A DNA stretch of 10,238 nucleotides from Methanobacteriota archaeon. Its GTDB lineage: Archaea > Thermoplasmatota > Poseidoniia > Poseidoniales > Thalassarchaeaceae. The stretch is taken from assembly GCA_002731195.1 (NCBI GenBank), contig PCAI01000065.1:1-10238 (forward strand), written 5' to 3'. Below are positions 1 to 6,535 of this stretch, piece by piece (position 1 is the first letter of the stretch; the number at the start of each line of letters is the position of its first letter). The position numbers and the translations under genes are program-made. The notes under the pieces are model-generated. The model made no database searches, had not been told where the DNA came from, and worked only from the letters and a program-made list of their open reading frames with translations.

Positions 1-1140
1 CGTTTTTCTGATGGAAAAGCCGTACTTCGCTCTTCTATTCGTGAGTTTCTATGTAGTGAGTCCATGCATCATCTTGGCGTTCCCACAACACGTGCTCTAT
101 CCTTAGTAACAACGGGAGAAAATGTTATTCGAGACATATTGTACAATGGAAACCCAGCAGCTGAAAAAGGCGCGATTGTATGTAGGGTAGCGCCTAGTTT
201 TATACGATTCGGAAGTTTTCAAATTCATTCATTTTCGGGAGATATTCAAACTCTACGTAGTCTTGTAGATTATACTGTTAAACATCATTTCAATACTCAT
301 AATACCCAAACTGATGATGATATAATTGAATGGTTGAGGTGTGTAGCAGATGAAACAGCATTGATGATTGCTCATTGGATGCGAGTAGGTTTCGTTCACG
401 GGGTGATGAATACTGATAATATGTCCATTCATGGTTTAACTATTGATTATGGACCATATGGGTGGATTGAAGATTTCAACTTTGATTGGACGCCTAATAC
501 AACAGATTCTACTTCGAAAAGATACAGATTTGGAAATCAAGCAGAAATTGCCGGATGGAATTTTGCACGCTTACTTGAGTCAATATCTCCGTTGCTAGAA
601 ACACCTAGAAAATTAAATCAGGTTTTAGATTTTTATTTTGAATCCTATCAAAAATACAGTAATGATATGTGGTCTGAAAAACTTGGATTGGATCAATTTA
701 TAATTGGTGACGATGAACTAATTATAGAATTAGTTAGAATACTTCAGATAGTCGAGACAGATATGACAATATTTTTTAGATTATTATCTTCGATTAAGAA
801 ACCTGAAATAAGTCATTTGATTAATGCATTTTACTCCAAAGAAGAGATTCCTGAAAATGAGTGGAATATCTGGTTGGAAAAGTGGTGGATTAGAGTTAAA
901 GGAAATCCCAACCGAGAAAAAATGAATTCATCCAACCCTAAATATGTATTGAGAAATTGGATGGCTCAATTAGCTATTGATGCTGCAGAGAAAGAAGATT
1001 TTACAGTTGCACTAGAACTATATCGTATGCTTAAAAAACCATATTCTGAACAACCTGAATATGAAGAAAAATGGTTTAAGAAACGTCCAGAATGGGCACG
1101 CCACAGAGTAGGTTGTTCTATGCTTTCTTGCTCTAGTTAA
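1..1140 (+). CDS. selO: Protein adenylyltransferase SelO (YdiU/UPF0061 family), 5'-truncated by window edge
   Basis: The reading frame is already open at base 1 and gives 379 residues to the TAA at 1138-1140. E. coli SelO is about 478 residues, so roughly 100-120 N-terminal residues lie outside. SelO is a pseudokinase-fold enzyme that transfers AMP from ATP to Ser/Thr/Tyr of proteins and is linked to redox stress. Seen: the DGKAVLRSSIREFL block (bases 10-57), whose Glu (43-45) matches the helix-C glutamate of the family; the GAIVCRVAPSFIRFG block; and NTDNMSIHGLTIDYGP (around 409-453), which holds the catalytic Asp, the metal-binding Asn and the second Asp ten residues on. The C-terminal NPKYVLRNWMAQ block and final SCSS are also typical; the conserved terminal Cys takes the place of selenocysteine in animal SelO. 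The ATP-binding Lys falls just left of the window. The ATG at 64 is internal, not a start. The family is mainly bacterial/eukaryotic, so transfer into this archaeon is likely. Confidence 0.95.
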   Translation, partial: RFSDGKAVLRSSIREFLCSESMHHLGVPTTRALSLVTTGENVIRDILYNGNPAAEKGAIVCRVAPSFIRFGSFQIHSFSGDIQTLRSLVDYTVKHHFNTHNTQTDDDIIEWLRCVADETALMIAHWMRVGFVHGVMNTDNMSIHGLTIDYGPYGWIEDFNFDWTPNTTDSTSKRYRFGNQAEIAGWNFARLLESISPLLETPRKLNQVLDFYFESYQKYSNDMWSEKLGLDQFIIGDDELIIELVRILQIVETDMTIFFRLLSSIKKPEISHLINAFYSKEEIPENEWNIWLEKWWIRVKGNPNREKMNSSNPKYVLRNWMAQLAIDAAEKEDFTVALELYRMLKKPYSEQPEYEEKWFKKRPEWARHRVGCSMLSCSS

Positions 1141-1233
1141 TAGATTCTATATCCAACTTGAAATAAGGGGGACTCTCTGACCATAATACGAATCATAATG
1201 GCCGGTTGACTGCGATACCGCTCACACACTACA

Positions 1234-1241
1234 CTATATTA
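1234..1241 (+). promoter_or_regulatory. TATA-like box of the small membrane protein gene
   Basis: CTATATTA is centred about 28 bases before the ATG at 1266, fitting a leaderless transcript. A second AT element (CATATATCA, 1244-1252) would instead suit the ATGs at 1272 or 1278. Confidence 0.3.
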
Positions 1242-1265
1242 CGCATATATCATAGAGTGTCTTTC

Positions 1266-1496
1266 ATGTTGATGAGCATGGACGAGGAAGATGTTGAGGT
1301 TGTAACTATTCCTAAACATATTGGATTCTTTGTATTCATACTGATGGTGATAATTCTAGTTGTAGGATTAACGAAATTTGGATTACCTCCCTTCCATGAC
1401 ATGCTAGGAAGTTTCATATTCAAGGCATTCACCTTCTTTTTAATCGTCCCGCTATTGACTTGGTTATGGAGCAAAATAAAAACAAAAAGAAGGTGA
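1266..1496 (+). CDS. Small two-helix membrane protein, unknown function
   Basis: I do not recognise this gene. From the ATG at 1266 it encodes 76 residues: a short acidic N-terminus (MDEEDVEVV), a hydrophobic helix (IGFFVFILMVIILVVGL), a short polar loop with FGLPPFHDM, a second helix (AFTFFLIVPLLTWLW) and a basic tail KIKTKRR. The tail suggests the C-terminus stays in the cytoplasm and, with two helices, probably the N-terminus too. ATGs at 1272 and 1278 are alternatives; an in-frame TTG at 1206 would add 20 residues without membrane character. I chose 1266 because a TATA-like element (1234-1241) sits about 28 bases ahead, as expected for a leaderless archaeal mRNA. It follows selO by 125 bases and converges on the DUF2061 gene, another small two-helix membrane protein. 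It could be spurious, but the clear helix-loop-helix design and charged tail argue for a real gene. Confidence 0.55.
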   Translation: MLMSMDEEDVEVVTIPKHIGFFVFILMVIILVVGLTKFGLPPFHDMLGSFIFKAFTFFLIVPLLTWLWSKIKTKRR

Positions 1497-1542
1497 ATAC
1501 GAGTTAGGGATGAATCGGGAATAACACAAATTGTCAACTACA

Positions 1543-1755
1543 TTACGAAGTTGTTACTGTACCCCATTCGACCATTTCCCAACCTCTTTCGTGCAAATAG
1601 TAGAATGCTAATTTGATTATTACATCAAACGCTCCAACCTTGATTGCGGTGTCAATATCTCCGGTGAAAATGTAGGCAAGAGAGGCGGTAGTGAGAGTTG
1701 CTATGACGCGCCATGTGAGGGCTTTGGCAATACTTCGAGAACGGGTTGCGTGCAT
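1543..1755 (-). CDS. DUF2061 family small membrane protein
   Basis: Seventy residues. The N-terminal TRSRSIAKALTWRVIATLTT block and the TGDIDTAIKVGAFDVIIKL and FYYLHERGWE segments match the DUF2061 pattern (predicted two-helix membrane protein, function unknown). In some bacteria this domain is found fused to sulfate-activation enzymes, but nothing in this window points to sulfur metabolism. Helices lie at about residues 15-31 and 36-54, the second ending in the conserved YYLHERxW. The length is typical, so the gene looks complete. The ATG at 1755 is the only sensible start, because the conserved block begins four residues in. A perfect inverted repeat (1757-1775) lies one base upstream of the start codon and may control it. 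The gene converges with the small membrane protein to its left (46-base gap) and diverges from the thioesterase gene. Confidence 0.85.
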   Translation of the reverse strand: MHATRSRSIAKALTWRVIATLTTASLAYIFTGDIDTAIKVGAFDVIIKLAFYYLHERGWEMVEWGTVTTS

Positions 1756-1756
1756 G

Positions 1757-1775
1757 TTTATCGATTACCGATAAA
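1757..1775. promoter_or_regulatory. Inverted repeat abutting the DUF2061 start codon
   Basis: TTTATCG-ATTAC-CGATAAA: seven-base perfect arms with a five-base spacer, one base upstream of the DUF2061 ATG (minus strand). It lies inside the divergent promoter region shared with the thioesterase gene and could be an operator for the DUF2061 gene. Confidence 0.4.
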
Positions 1776-1850
1776 TTGCCTTAGGGAAAAATGCTCTGTT
1801 TGTAACGCTCATATGCTACGGTAATTGTTAGTAATTAGATCAGCCCATCC

Positions 1851-1858
1851 ATATATTT
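1851..1858 (+). promoter_or_regulatory. TATA-like box of the thioesterase gene
   Basis: ATATATTT is centred 30 bases before the ATG at 1885, placing the expected transcript start within a few bases of the start codon, so the mRNA is probably leaderless or nearly so. Confidence 0.4.
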
Positions 1859-1884
1859 GAAACATACGGCCTTCAGGGTAAGGC

Positions 1885-2301
1885 ATGGTTTTCACTTCTT
1901 CTCGCAGGATTGATTTTCCGATGGTCGATTTAGCCGGTATTGCATATTATCCCAGATTTTGGGACTTAGCACATCGTTTTTATGAAGAATCATGGGACTA
2001 CACATGTCATATGCATTATAATGAGATATTAAGCAAACATCGAATAGGATTCCCATTAATCCATAGCGAAGCAACATTTCATAATCCTCTAAAATATGGC
2101 GACACAGCCCATTGTAAATTATCAATAAAAGAAATTGGCAATACTTCCATAAAATGGTATTATGAAATTTATAATCAACATAATGATCTTTGTTGGTCTG
2201 CAACACAAACAACAGTTTGCACGGACATGGACTCTATTACCAATAAACTTGCAGTACCAGATTGGATGAGAGAAAAATTGGGAAAAATTATTGAAAAATA
2301 A
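1885..2301 (+). CDS. Hotdog-fold acyl-CoA thioesterase (4-hydroxybenzoyl-CoA thioesterase / YbgC-like)
   Basis: A 138-residue single-domain hotdog protein, the normal length for the 4HBT family. These enzymes hydrolyse the thioester of acyl- or aroyl-CoA in the cytoplasm. Residues 9-24 (IDFPMVDLAGIAYYPR) correspond to the family signature FxDxDxxGxxyyPxY; Asp15 is the predicted catalytic residue, with Gly18 and Tyr22 in their usual places. The first Asp of the signature, often GD, is replaced here by PM. Later segments GFPLIHSEATFHNPLKYGD and the WYYEIYNQ strand match the central sheet. The overall look is closer to the Pseudomonas 4-hydroxybenzoyl-CoA thioesterase subtype than to FadM, but the substrate cannot be told. 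The ATG at 1885 is supported by the family N-terminus and a TATA-like box 30 bases upstream. The stop codon lies one base from the stop of the opposing pentapeptide gene. Confidence 0.88.
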   Translation: MVFTSSRRIDFPMVDLAGIAYYPRFWDLAHRFYEESWDYTCHMHYNEILSKHRIGFPLIHSEATFHNPLKYGDTAHCKLSIKEIGNTSIKWYYEIYNQHNDLCWSATQTTVCTDMDSITNKLAVPDWMREKLGKIIEK

Positions 2302-2302
2302 T

Positions 2303-2704
2303 TTATTCTTTTGGCCATTTTTTTGATAGCGCTTTACGTAACGAATCATCTAGTATGGCGTCCCACCAATTTGCATCTCTCCAAATTGCATACCTACCTC
2401 TAATTCCTCTCATATCAGCACCATCAAGTTTAGCGCCTTGTAAATTTGAAAGCCCTAGTTTGGCTTTTAGGAGGCGAGCTCCCCTAAGATCAGCACCGTC
2501 TAAAGCAGCTTTCATTAAATTCGTACCCTGAAGGGAAGCATTTCTAAGATCAGATCCAGATAAATTTGCTCCTTCCATATCTGATCTATCAAAAACAGCT
2601 CTTTTTAGATTTGCATTCGGCAATTCCACATTCCGCAAGTCTTTTCCGATATGGGAACTAAATGACCAATCTTCAGGTGCTTCTTCCATGTTATTCCTGA
2701 CCAT
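2303..2704 (-). CDS. Pentapeptide-repeat protein
   Basis: A protein of 133 residues (128 from the second ATG at 2689). Residues about 21-100 form some sixteen tandem pentapeptides of the A(D/N)LxG type, for example GANLSGSDLRNASLQGTNL. Such repeats fold as a right-handed square beta-helix. The C-terminal part (residues 101-133) departs from the repeat, is Trp-rich (AIWRDANWWDAILDD) and ends in a basic helix, probably capping the helix. There is no signal peptide or membrane segment, so it is likely cytoplasmic. Some pentapeptide proteins mimic DNA and protect gyrase (Qnr/MfpA), but this one is shorter than those and no such role is claimed. Start choice is open: 2704 (MVRNN) or 2689 (MEEAPEDW). 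A TTTATG-like element at 2714-2724 would suit a leaderless start at 2689. It converges on the thioesterase with a one-base gap. Confidence 0.88.
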   Translation of the reverse strand: MVRNNMEEAPEDWSFSSHIGKDLRNVELPNANLKRAVFDRSDMEGANLSGSDLRNASLQGTNLMKAALDGADLRGARLLKAKLGLSNLQGAKLDGADMRGIRGRYAIWRDANWWDAILDDSLRKALSKKWPKE

Positions 2705-2760
2705 TAGTTATTATTACATAAAGTTAGGTTTTTTATTATTAATTTAATCTCAAATCCGTG

Positions 2761-2769
2761 AAATTAAAA
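2761..2769 (+). promoter_or_regulatory. Possible TATA-like element of the PAC2 gene
   Basis: AAATTAAAA is centred 28 bases before the ATG at 2793. The spacing fits a leaderless start, but the sequence is a weak match in an AT-rich spacer. Confidence 0.2.
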
Positions 2770-2792
2770 TGAGTCCTACCTAAGGGCTTGCT

Positions 2793-3557
2793 ATGGATGA
2801 TGGGAGTAGAGCCGGATATCCTTTAGTTTTACATTCAGGAGCAGACTCTTCAAAATTGGGAGGAGTTGCAATATGTGGTTTTTCTACAGTAGGTTCTGTA
2901 GGGGTAATAGCCACTTCACATCTCATCAGATCATTAGGTCTCGATCCAATGGGAACTGTAATGCACCCAAAATTTCCGGCTATAGCATTAATCCATGATT
3001 CTGTTCCAAAGCATCCAGTAAGAGTATACCAAGGAAATGGAATAGGAGTATTTACAGCAGAAATACAATTTCCGAGTGAAAATGATGTCTACTTCGGTCA
3101 GACTGTATTAGAATGGTTCACTAAAGGAGGTTTCAGTAAGCTAATTGTAATAGATGGAGTAGTAAGCAACGATCTAGGAATAAAGGAAGAGAGTGATTTA
3201 TGGAGCGTATCATCAACCAGTGAAGGAAGAAATAGACTTGATGATGCTAATATCCAAAGAATACAGCAAGGGGTTGTTTCAGGTATTGCCGGTTATCTAA
3301 TAGCAGAAGGAGAACGACAAGGATTAGATATTACAGCACTATTATCGGAATGCAATCCAGTATATCCTGATGCAAGAGCTGCATTAATTGCAATTGAAGG
3401 CCTCAGTGAATTATTAGATATGGAAATTCCAGTTAATGATTTATTAGAAGATGCACGTAAAATCGAAGAAAAAGTTCGTGAGGCGTTTGAAAGAGCACAG
3501 GCTATTGCACTTCCTGCACCTGAACAAGATGATGATGATGAACTTCCAATGTACTGA
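2793..3557 (+). CDS. PAC2 family protein, archaeal proteasome assembly chaperone homologue (PbaA/PbaB-like)
   Basis: 254 residues. The fold signature of the PAC2 family is clear: GVAICGFSTVGSVGVIATSHL near residues 24-44, FPAIALIHDSVPKHPVRVY (around 61-79), GIAGYLIAEGERQG in the middle, and CNPVYPDARAALIAIEGL (around 187-204), followed by a helical segment with charged heptads (NDLLEDARKIEEKVREAFERA). Eukaryotic relatives (Pba1-Pba2/PAC1-PAC2) assist 20S proteasome assembly; archaeal PbaA/PbaB are homologues that bind the proteasome alpha ring. The last residues are an acidic run of five (QDDDDE) and then LPMY, so a hydrophobic-Tyr pair sits at the very end, reminiscent of the HbYX docking motif but lacking the final X. 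ATG 2793 is chosen because an in-frame stop lies just upstream. The gene converges on nfuA with stop codons directly abutting. The role is inferred from family membership; exact substrates are unknown. Confidence 0.85.
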   Translation: MDDGSRAGYPLVLHSGADSSKLGGVAICGFSTVGSVGVIATSHLIRSLGLDPMGTVMHPKFPAIALIHDSVPKHPVRVYQGNGIGVFTAEIQFPSENDVYFGQTVLEWFTKGGFSKLIVIDGVVSNDLGIKEESDLWSVSSTSEGRNRLDDANIQRIQQGVVSGIAGYLIAEGERQGLDITALLSECNPVYPDARAALIAIEGLSELLDMEIPVNDLLEDARKIEEKVREAFERAQAIALPAPEQDDDDELPMY

Positions 3558-4118
3558 TTAGTAGAATGGATTTGTGCCTGCTGCATGATCAGTAACGTCG
3601 ATAACTTCGGTTATTCCTGGAACTTTATCTTTTATCATGACTTCAACACCTTGTTTTAAAGTAACATCTGCCATACCGCAACCTTGACAACCTCCTCCAA
3701 AGGAAATTATTGCTTTGTTATCATCAACACCTACTAAGTCTACATGACCTCCATGTGATGCTACGGCAGGGTTAACTTCTTCAGCAATTATTTCAGCAAC
3801 TGCTTGTGACAATTCATCCATCCATAATGGATTGGGATTATCAAAACTAAAACCACCTCCCATTAGTGTTTCTTTGTAATCTATGGTTGTCCCCTCAAGG
3901 TATATCTTACTCTTTGAAGCAACTAGAACGGCCATTCCATCTACTTCAAGAGAGATATCGTCTTGTTTACCCTCATCTTTATTGACTAATTGTAAATCAT
4001 ATTGAAATCCTTTTGGACCTCTTCCAATAATTTCTATTCTCAGTACAAGATCATCATCATCAGCATTTTCTGCGAATCGATCGAGCATTTCACGTGCTTT
4101 TGAACTAATGGCCAGCAT
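3558..4118 (-). CDS. nfuA: NfuA-type Fe-S carrier protein (degenerate A-type domain + NifU C-terminal domain)
   Basis: 186 residues from the ATG at 4118; a GTG at 4127 would add three. NfuA binds a [4Fe-4S] cluster and delivers it to client enzymes. The C-terminal NifU-like domain is very well conserved: EEVNPAVASHGGHVDLV, then FGGGCQGCGMADVTLKQGVE with the cluster-binding CxxC (the only two cysteines), and the end GITEVIDVTDHAAGTNPFY resembles the end of E. coli NfuA. The N-terminal ~95 residues look like an A-type (IscA/HesB) domain (e.g. GFQYDLQLV, LEGTTIDYKETLMGGGFSFDNPN) without any of the three A-type cysteines, the same degenerate state as in E. coli NfuA. GTGA ahead of the 4118 ATG could serve as a ribosome site. 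It is transcribed divergently from moaA, a [4Fe-4S] radical-SAM enzyme and a plausible client. Confidence 0.92.
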   Translation of the reverse strand: MLAISSKAREMLDRFAENADDDDLVLRIEIIGRGPKGFQYDLQLVNKDEGKQDDISLEVDGMAVLVASKSKIYLEGTTIDYKETLMGGGFSFDNPNPLWMDELSQAVAEIIAEEVNPAVASHGGHVDLVGVDDNKAIISFGGGCQGCGMADVTLKQGVEVMIKDKVPGITEVIDVTDHAAGTNPFY

Positions 4119-4204
4119 CTCTCTCACTATCTCGTATGAGGTCGCCTTTATTCAATCTGTCCAATATGGGCAATCCTCTTCACCTCTTGCTTAACGCATA
4201 CATC

Positions 4205-5203
4205 ATGGCATCCGATAAGTATGGCCGTCAGTTACGGGACCTACGAATTTCGGTAACTGATAGGTGTAATTTTAGGTGCAGATATTGTATGCCAAGAGAA
4301 AAATTTGGTTCTGAACATGCTTTCATGCCTAGAAGAGCATTTCTTTCCTTTGATGAAATAGAAAAAGTTGTTAAATCTTGTAAGAATTTGGGACTAGAGA
4401 AAGTAAGAATTACGGGCGGTGAGCCATTACTACGCCCCAATCTCCCAGATTTAATTAAAAAACTTTCAAAATTAAATTTAGATATTGCTCTAACTACGAA
4501 TGCTTCTTTATTACGCAATCAGGCTAAAGCACTTTCAGAAGCAGGTTTGAATAGAGTTACTATAAGTCTAGACGCTTTAGATCAAAAAATTCATTCCAAA
4601 ATGACTGATAGTAATATTTCAGTAGAGACAGTCTTGGATGGAATCGATGCAGCAATAGAATTTGGGTTAACTCCAGTTAAAGTAAATTGTGTGGTTCAGA
4701 AAGGAGTTAATGAATCAGAAGTTAGAAAATTAGTAGAACATTTCCGTAACACAGATGTTATTGTCCGTTTCATAGAATACATGGATGTTGGTAGAACAAA
4801 TGGTTGGATGTTAGGACAGGTGATACCTTCATCTGATTTAATTAATTATTTACAGAAGTATTTTGATTTAATTCCAGCTGATTCTGAATCTTCTAGTGAT
4901 GTTGCAAAGAGATGGATTCACTCAGATGGTTCGGGCGAAATAGGAGTTATTTCATCAGTCTCATCCCCATTTTGTGGTAATTGTGTTCGAGCGCGTTTAT
5001 CTGCAAATGGTCATTTACATACTTGTTTATTTGCTTCTGGTGGACATGATTTACGTGCCATAATACATAATAGCGAACACATACAAGATCTTACTGATGC
5101 CATAAGTGCGATTTGGACAAGAAGAGACGATAGATATAGCGAATTACGTTCTACTGATAATGCTGCATTACCAAGGATTGAGATGTCATATATTGGTGGT
5201 TAA
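4205..5203 (+). CDS. moaA: GTP 3',8-cyclase MoaA (molybdenum cofactor biosynthesis)
   Basis: 332 residues. MoaA is the radical-SAM enzyme that rearranges GTP to 3',8-cyclo-GTP, the first step of molybdopterin synthesis. The N-terminus YGRQLRDLRISVTDRCNFRC holds the CxxxCxxC motif (CNFRCRYC) for the SAM-bound cluster, followed by the VRITGGEPLLRPNL glycine-rich SAM-binding block. The C-terminal cluster motif CxxC-x13-C is intact (CGNCVRARLSANGHLHTC), and the chain ends in the double Gly typical of MoaA. Length is normal. The frame extends upstream to an ATG at 4136, but those 23 residues have no family counterpart, and MoaA proteins normally begin close to the DxxGRxxxDLRIS block, so 4205 is chosen. 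No other moa/moe gene is in the window. The TAA overlaps the stop of trm1 on the other strand by four bases. Confidence 0.95.
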   Translation: MASDKYGRQLRDLRISVTDRCNFRCRYCMPREKFGSEHAFMPRRAFLSFDEIEKVVKSCKNLGLEKVRITGGEPLLRPNLPDLIKKLSKLNLDIALTTNASLLRNQAKALSEAGLNRVTISLDALDQKIHSKMTDSNISVETVLDGIDAAIEFGLTPVKVNCVVQKGVNESEVRKLVEHFRNTDVIVRFIEYMDVGRTNGWMLGQVIPSSDLINYLQKYFDLIPADSESSSDVAKRWIHSDGSGEIGVISSVSSPFCGNCVRARLSANGHLHTCLFASGGHDLRAIIHNSEHIQDLTDAISAIWTRRDDRYSELRSTDNAALPRIEMSYIGG

Positions 5204-6522
5204 ACATCTAAAGCTAGTTTAACAATCAAATCCCAAGGGGCATCAGTTCTGATTGATGGTTTCTTACCATAATTCGCCAAACTAGCACAATACCCTGAAT
5301 CAATAATTGATTTAACTAGCTTCTTAGGACTTGGTGGAGAGCCAATTTTTAACCAACTTGATAAATAATCAACAAGAATATGATGCGGAGTTTCAATTGC
5401 ATTTGCCTCGTTGGCTAAGTTCTTAACACTTCTAACAATCCTTCTGTTTTCATATTCAATATCCTTTTCAGTCCATGATAATAAATCATCCTCATTTAAA
5501 ACAGGGCCACACATTTCCAATACTCTTTCTTCAGTCATAAATTCTAAGACTTCTTTCTTGCCCATATTTTTTATCCACATCGGCCCAGAAATCCTATCAT
5601 CCTCTCTATTGATTGGATAACCAAATGGTAAAAAACAATCCATTGGTAAAATATCTAAATTAGTTTCTGGATGAAGTCCTGACTCTATTGATAACAAAAC
5701 CTCTTCACGCGTCGGAGAATAAACCCTCCATCCCAATGAATCTTCGATCTTATTGGCACCTTCAATACTCCTAATTACTCTTGCAGAAACTCTAAGATGA
5801 TGAGAATCCCATATAGACAATAATGGCTCTATTCTTCTTTCATGCTTTGATGCAATCCTTCCGACAGTGGCTAATAAGACCCTCAATGCAGAATCATGAG
5901 CCAAACCATCGTTTCTCACTCTAGCGCCATATCTTCTTAAAAGTGGATTTTTAGAAGAACCTGTTAATGCTGCAGTATCTGTAGCACTAACTTCTATGAT
6001 TCCCCTACGTGCTATTGATTGAATCGCCGAATCAAGAAAAGGAGTTGGTGTTCCATATGGATCTATGTCTACCCAATGCCATCCTTGATTTAGAATGGCT
6101 GATCTCAAGTCACCATTTATCGCTTTCAATTCGCCTTTAGAATGAATAGGAGGAAATTCTTCATGTGTTTTTAATGCTAAATCAAGAGCAAATTGATTCA
6201 TATCAATTATAGTTGCCTCTATTCTCTCTGCACTTTCTTCAGGCAATTCATTCAACCATCTTCTAGCTCGTAATCCTGTGGCAGATAATCCATCTACGGC
6301 ATATATTGGGCCATTTCCTAATAATTCATTTTCAATAGCATATTGCATTAATAATACGCTTCTTGTTCTACTTCTACTCATCGCAGGATTATAAAAAACC
6401 GGGTCCTCGCCCTTTATGGCTGGACCTACCCTTTTTTTATCTGGATTAGAAAACAGTCTCATTAGAGTTTTACCTTCTCTATGTAGTATGTCAGGCCATT
6501 CTTTCTCAGACTTATCTACCAT
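5200..6522 (-). CDS. trm1: tRNA (guanine(26)-N2)-dimethyltransferase Trm1
   Basis: 440 residues from the ATG at 6522. Trm1 uses SAM to mono/dimethylate N2 of G26 at the hinge between the D and anticodon stems of tRNA; it is universal in archaea and eukaryotes and rare in bacteria. Seen: FYNPAM (residues 43-48), the SAM-binding block VDGLSATGLRARRW (76-89), the catalytic WVDIDPYGTPTPFLDSA (150-166), EVSATDTAALTGS, RRYGAR, and a C-terminal end ASLANYGKKPSIRTDAP like that of other archaeal Trm1. The middle region, where many homologues have a CxxC zinc finger, lacks paired cysteines and reads YSPTREEVLL. An upstream ATG at 6567 would overlap purM by 32 bases and adds residues with no family match; 6522 leaves a 13-base gap after purM and has GTGAT a few bases ahead. 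It is likely cotranscribed with purM. Confidence 0.94.
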   Translation of the reverse strand: MVDKSEKEWPDILHREGKTLMRLFSNPDKKRVGPAIKGEDPVFYNPAMSRSRTRSVLLMQYAIENELLGNGPIYAVDGLSATGLRARRWLNELPEESAERIEATIIDMNQFALDLALKTHEEFPPIHSKGELKAINGDLRSAILNQGWHWVDIDPYGTPTPFLDSAIQSIARRGIIEVSATDTAALTGSSKNPLLRRYGARVRNDGLAHDSALRVLLATVGRIASKHERRIEPLLSIWDSHHLRVSARVIRSIEGANKIEDSLGWRVYSPTREEVLLSIESGLHPETNLDILPMDCFLPFGYPINREDDRISGPMWIKNMGKKEVLEFMTEERVLEMCGPVLNEDDLLSWTEKDIEYENRRIVRSVKNLANEANAIETPHHILVDYLSSWLKIGSPPSPKKLVKSIIDSGYCASLANYGKKPSIRTDAPWDLIVKLALDV

Positions 6523-6535
6523 ATTATCACGTACA

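Noticed and set aside
1141..1233. Possible RNA gene or terminator after selO (GGGGGACTCTCTGACC region)
   Set aside because: I could not draw a cloverleaf or a convincing stem followed by a T run.
1206..1265. TTG-initiated extension of the small membrane protein
   Set aside because: It adds 20 residues without membrane or family character and would overlap the TATA-like element; the ATG at 1266 fits better.
1250..1537. Minus-strand frame of 95 codons opposite the small membrane protein
   Set aside because: It mirrors the plus-strand gene, has no recognisable domain, and nearly abuts the DUF2061 gene end; the plus frame has a clear helix-loop-helix design.
1892..2212. Minus-strand open frame of 106 codons inside the thioesterase
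   Set aside because: Antisense to a well-supported hotdog gene; no protein-like pattern.
4136..4204. Upstream in-frame extension of moaA (ATG at 4136 or 4166)
   Set aside because: The 23 extra residues have no counterpart in MoaA, whose conserved N-terminus begins right after the ATG at 4205.
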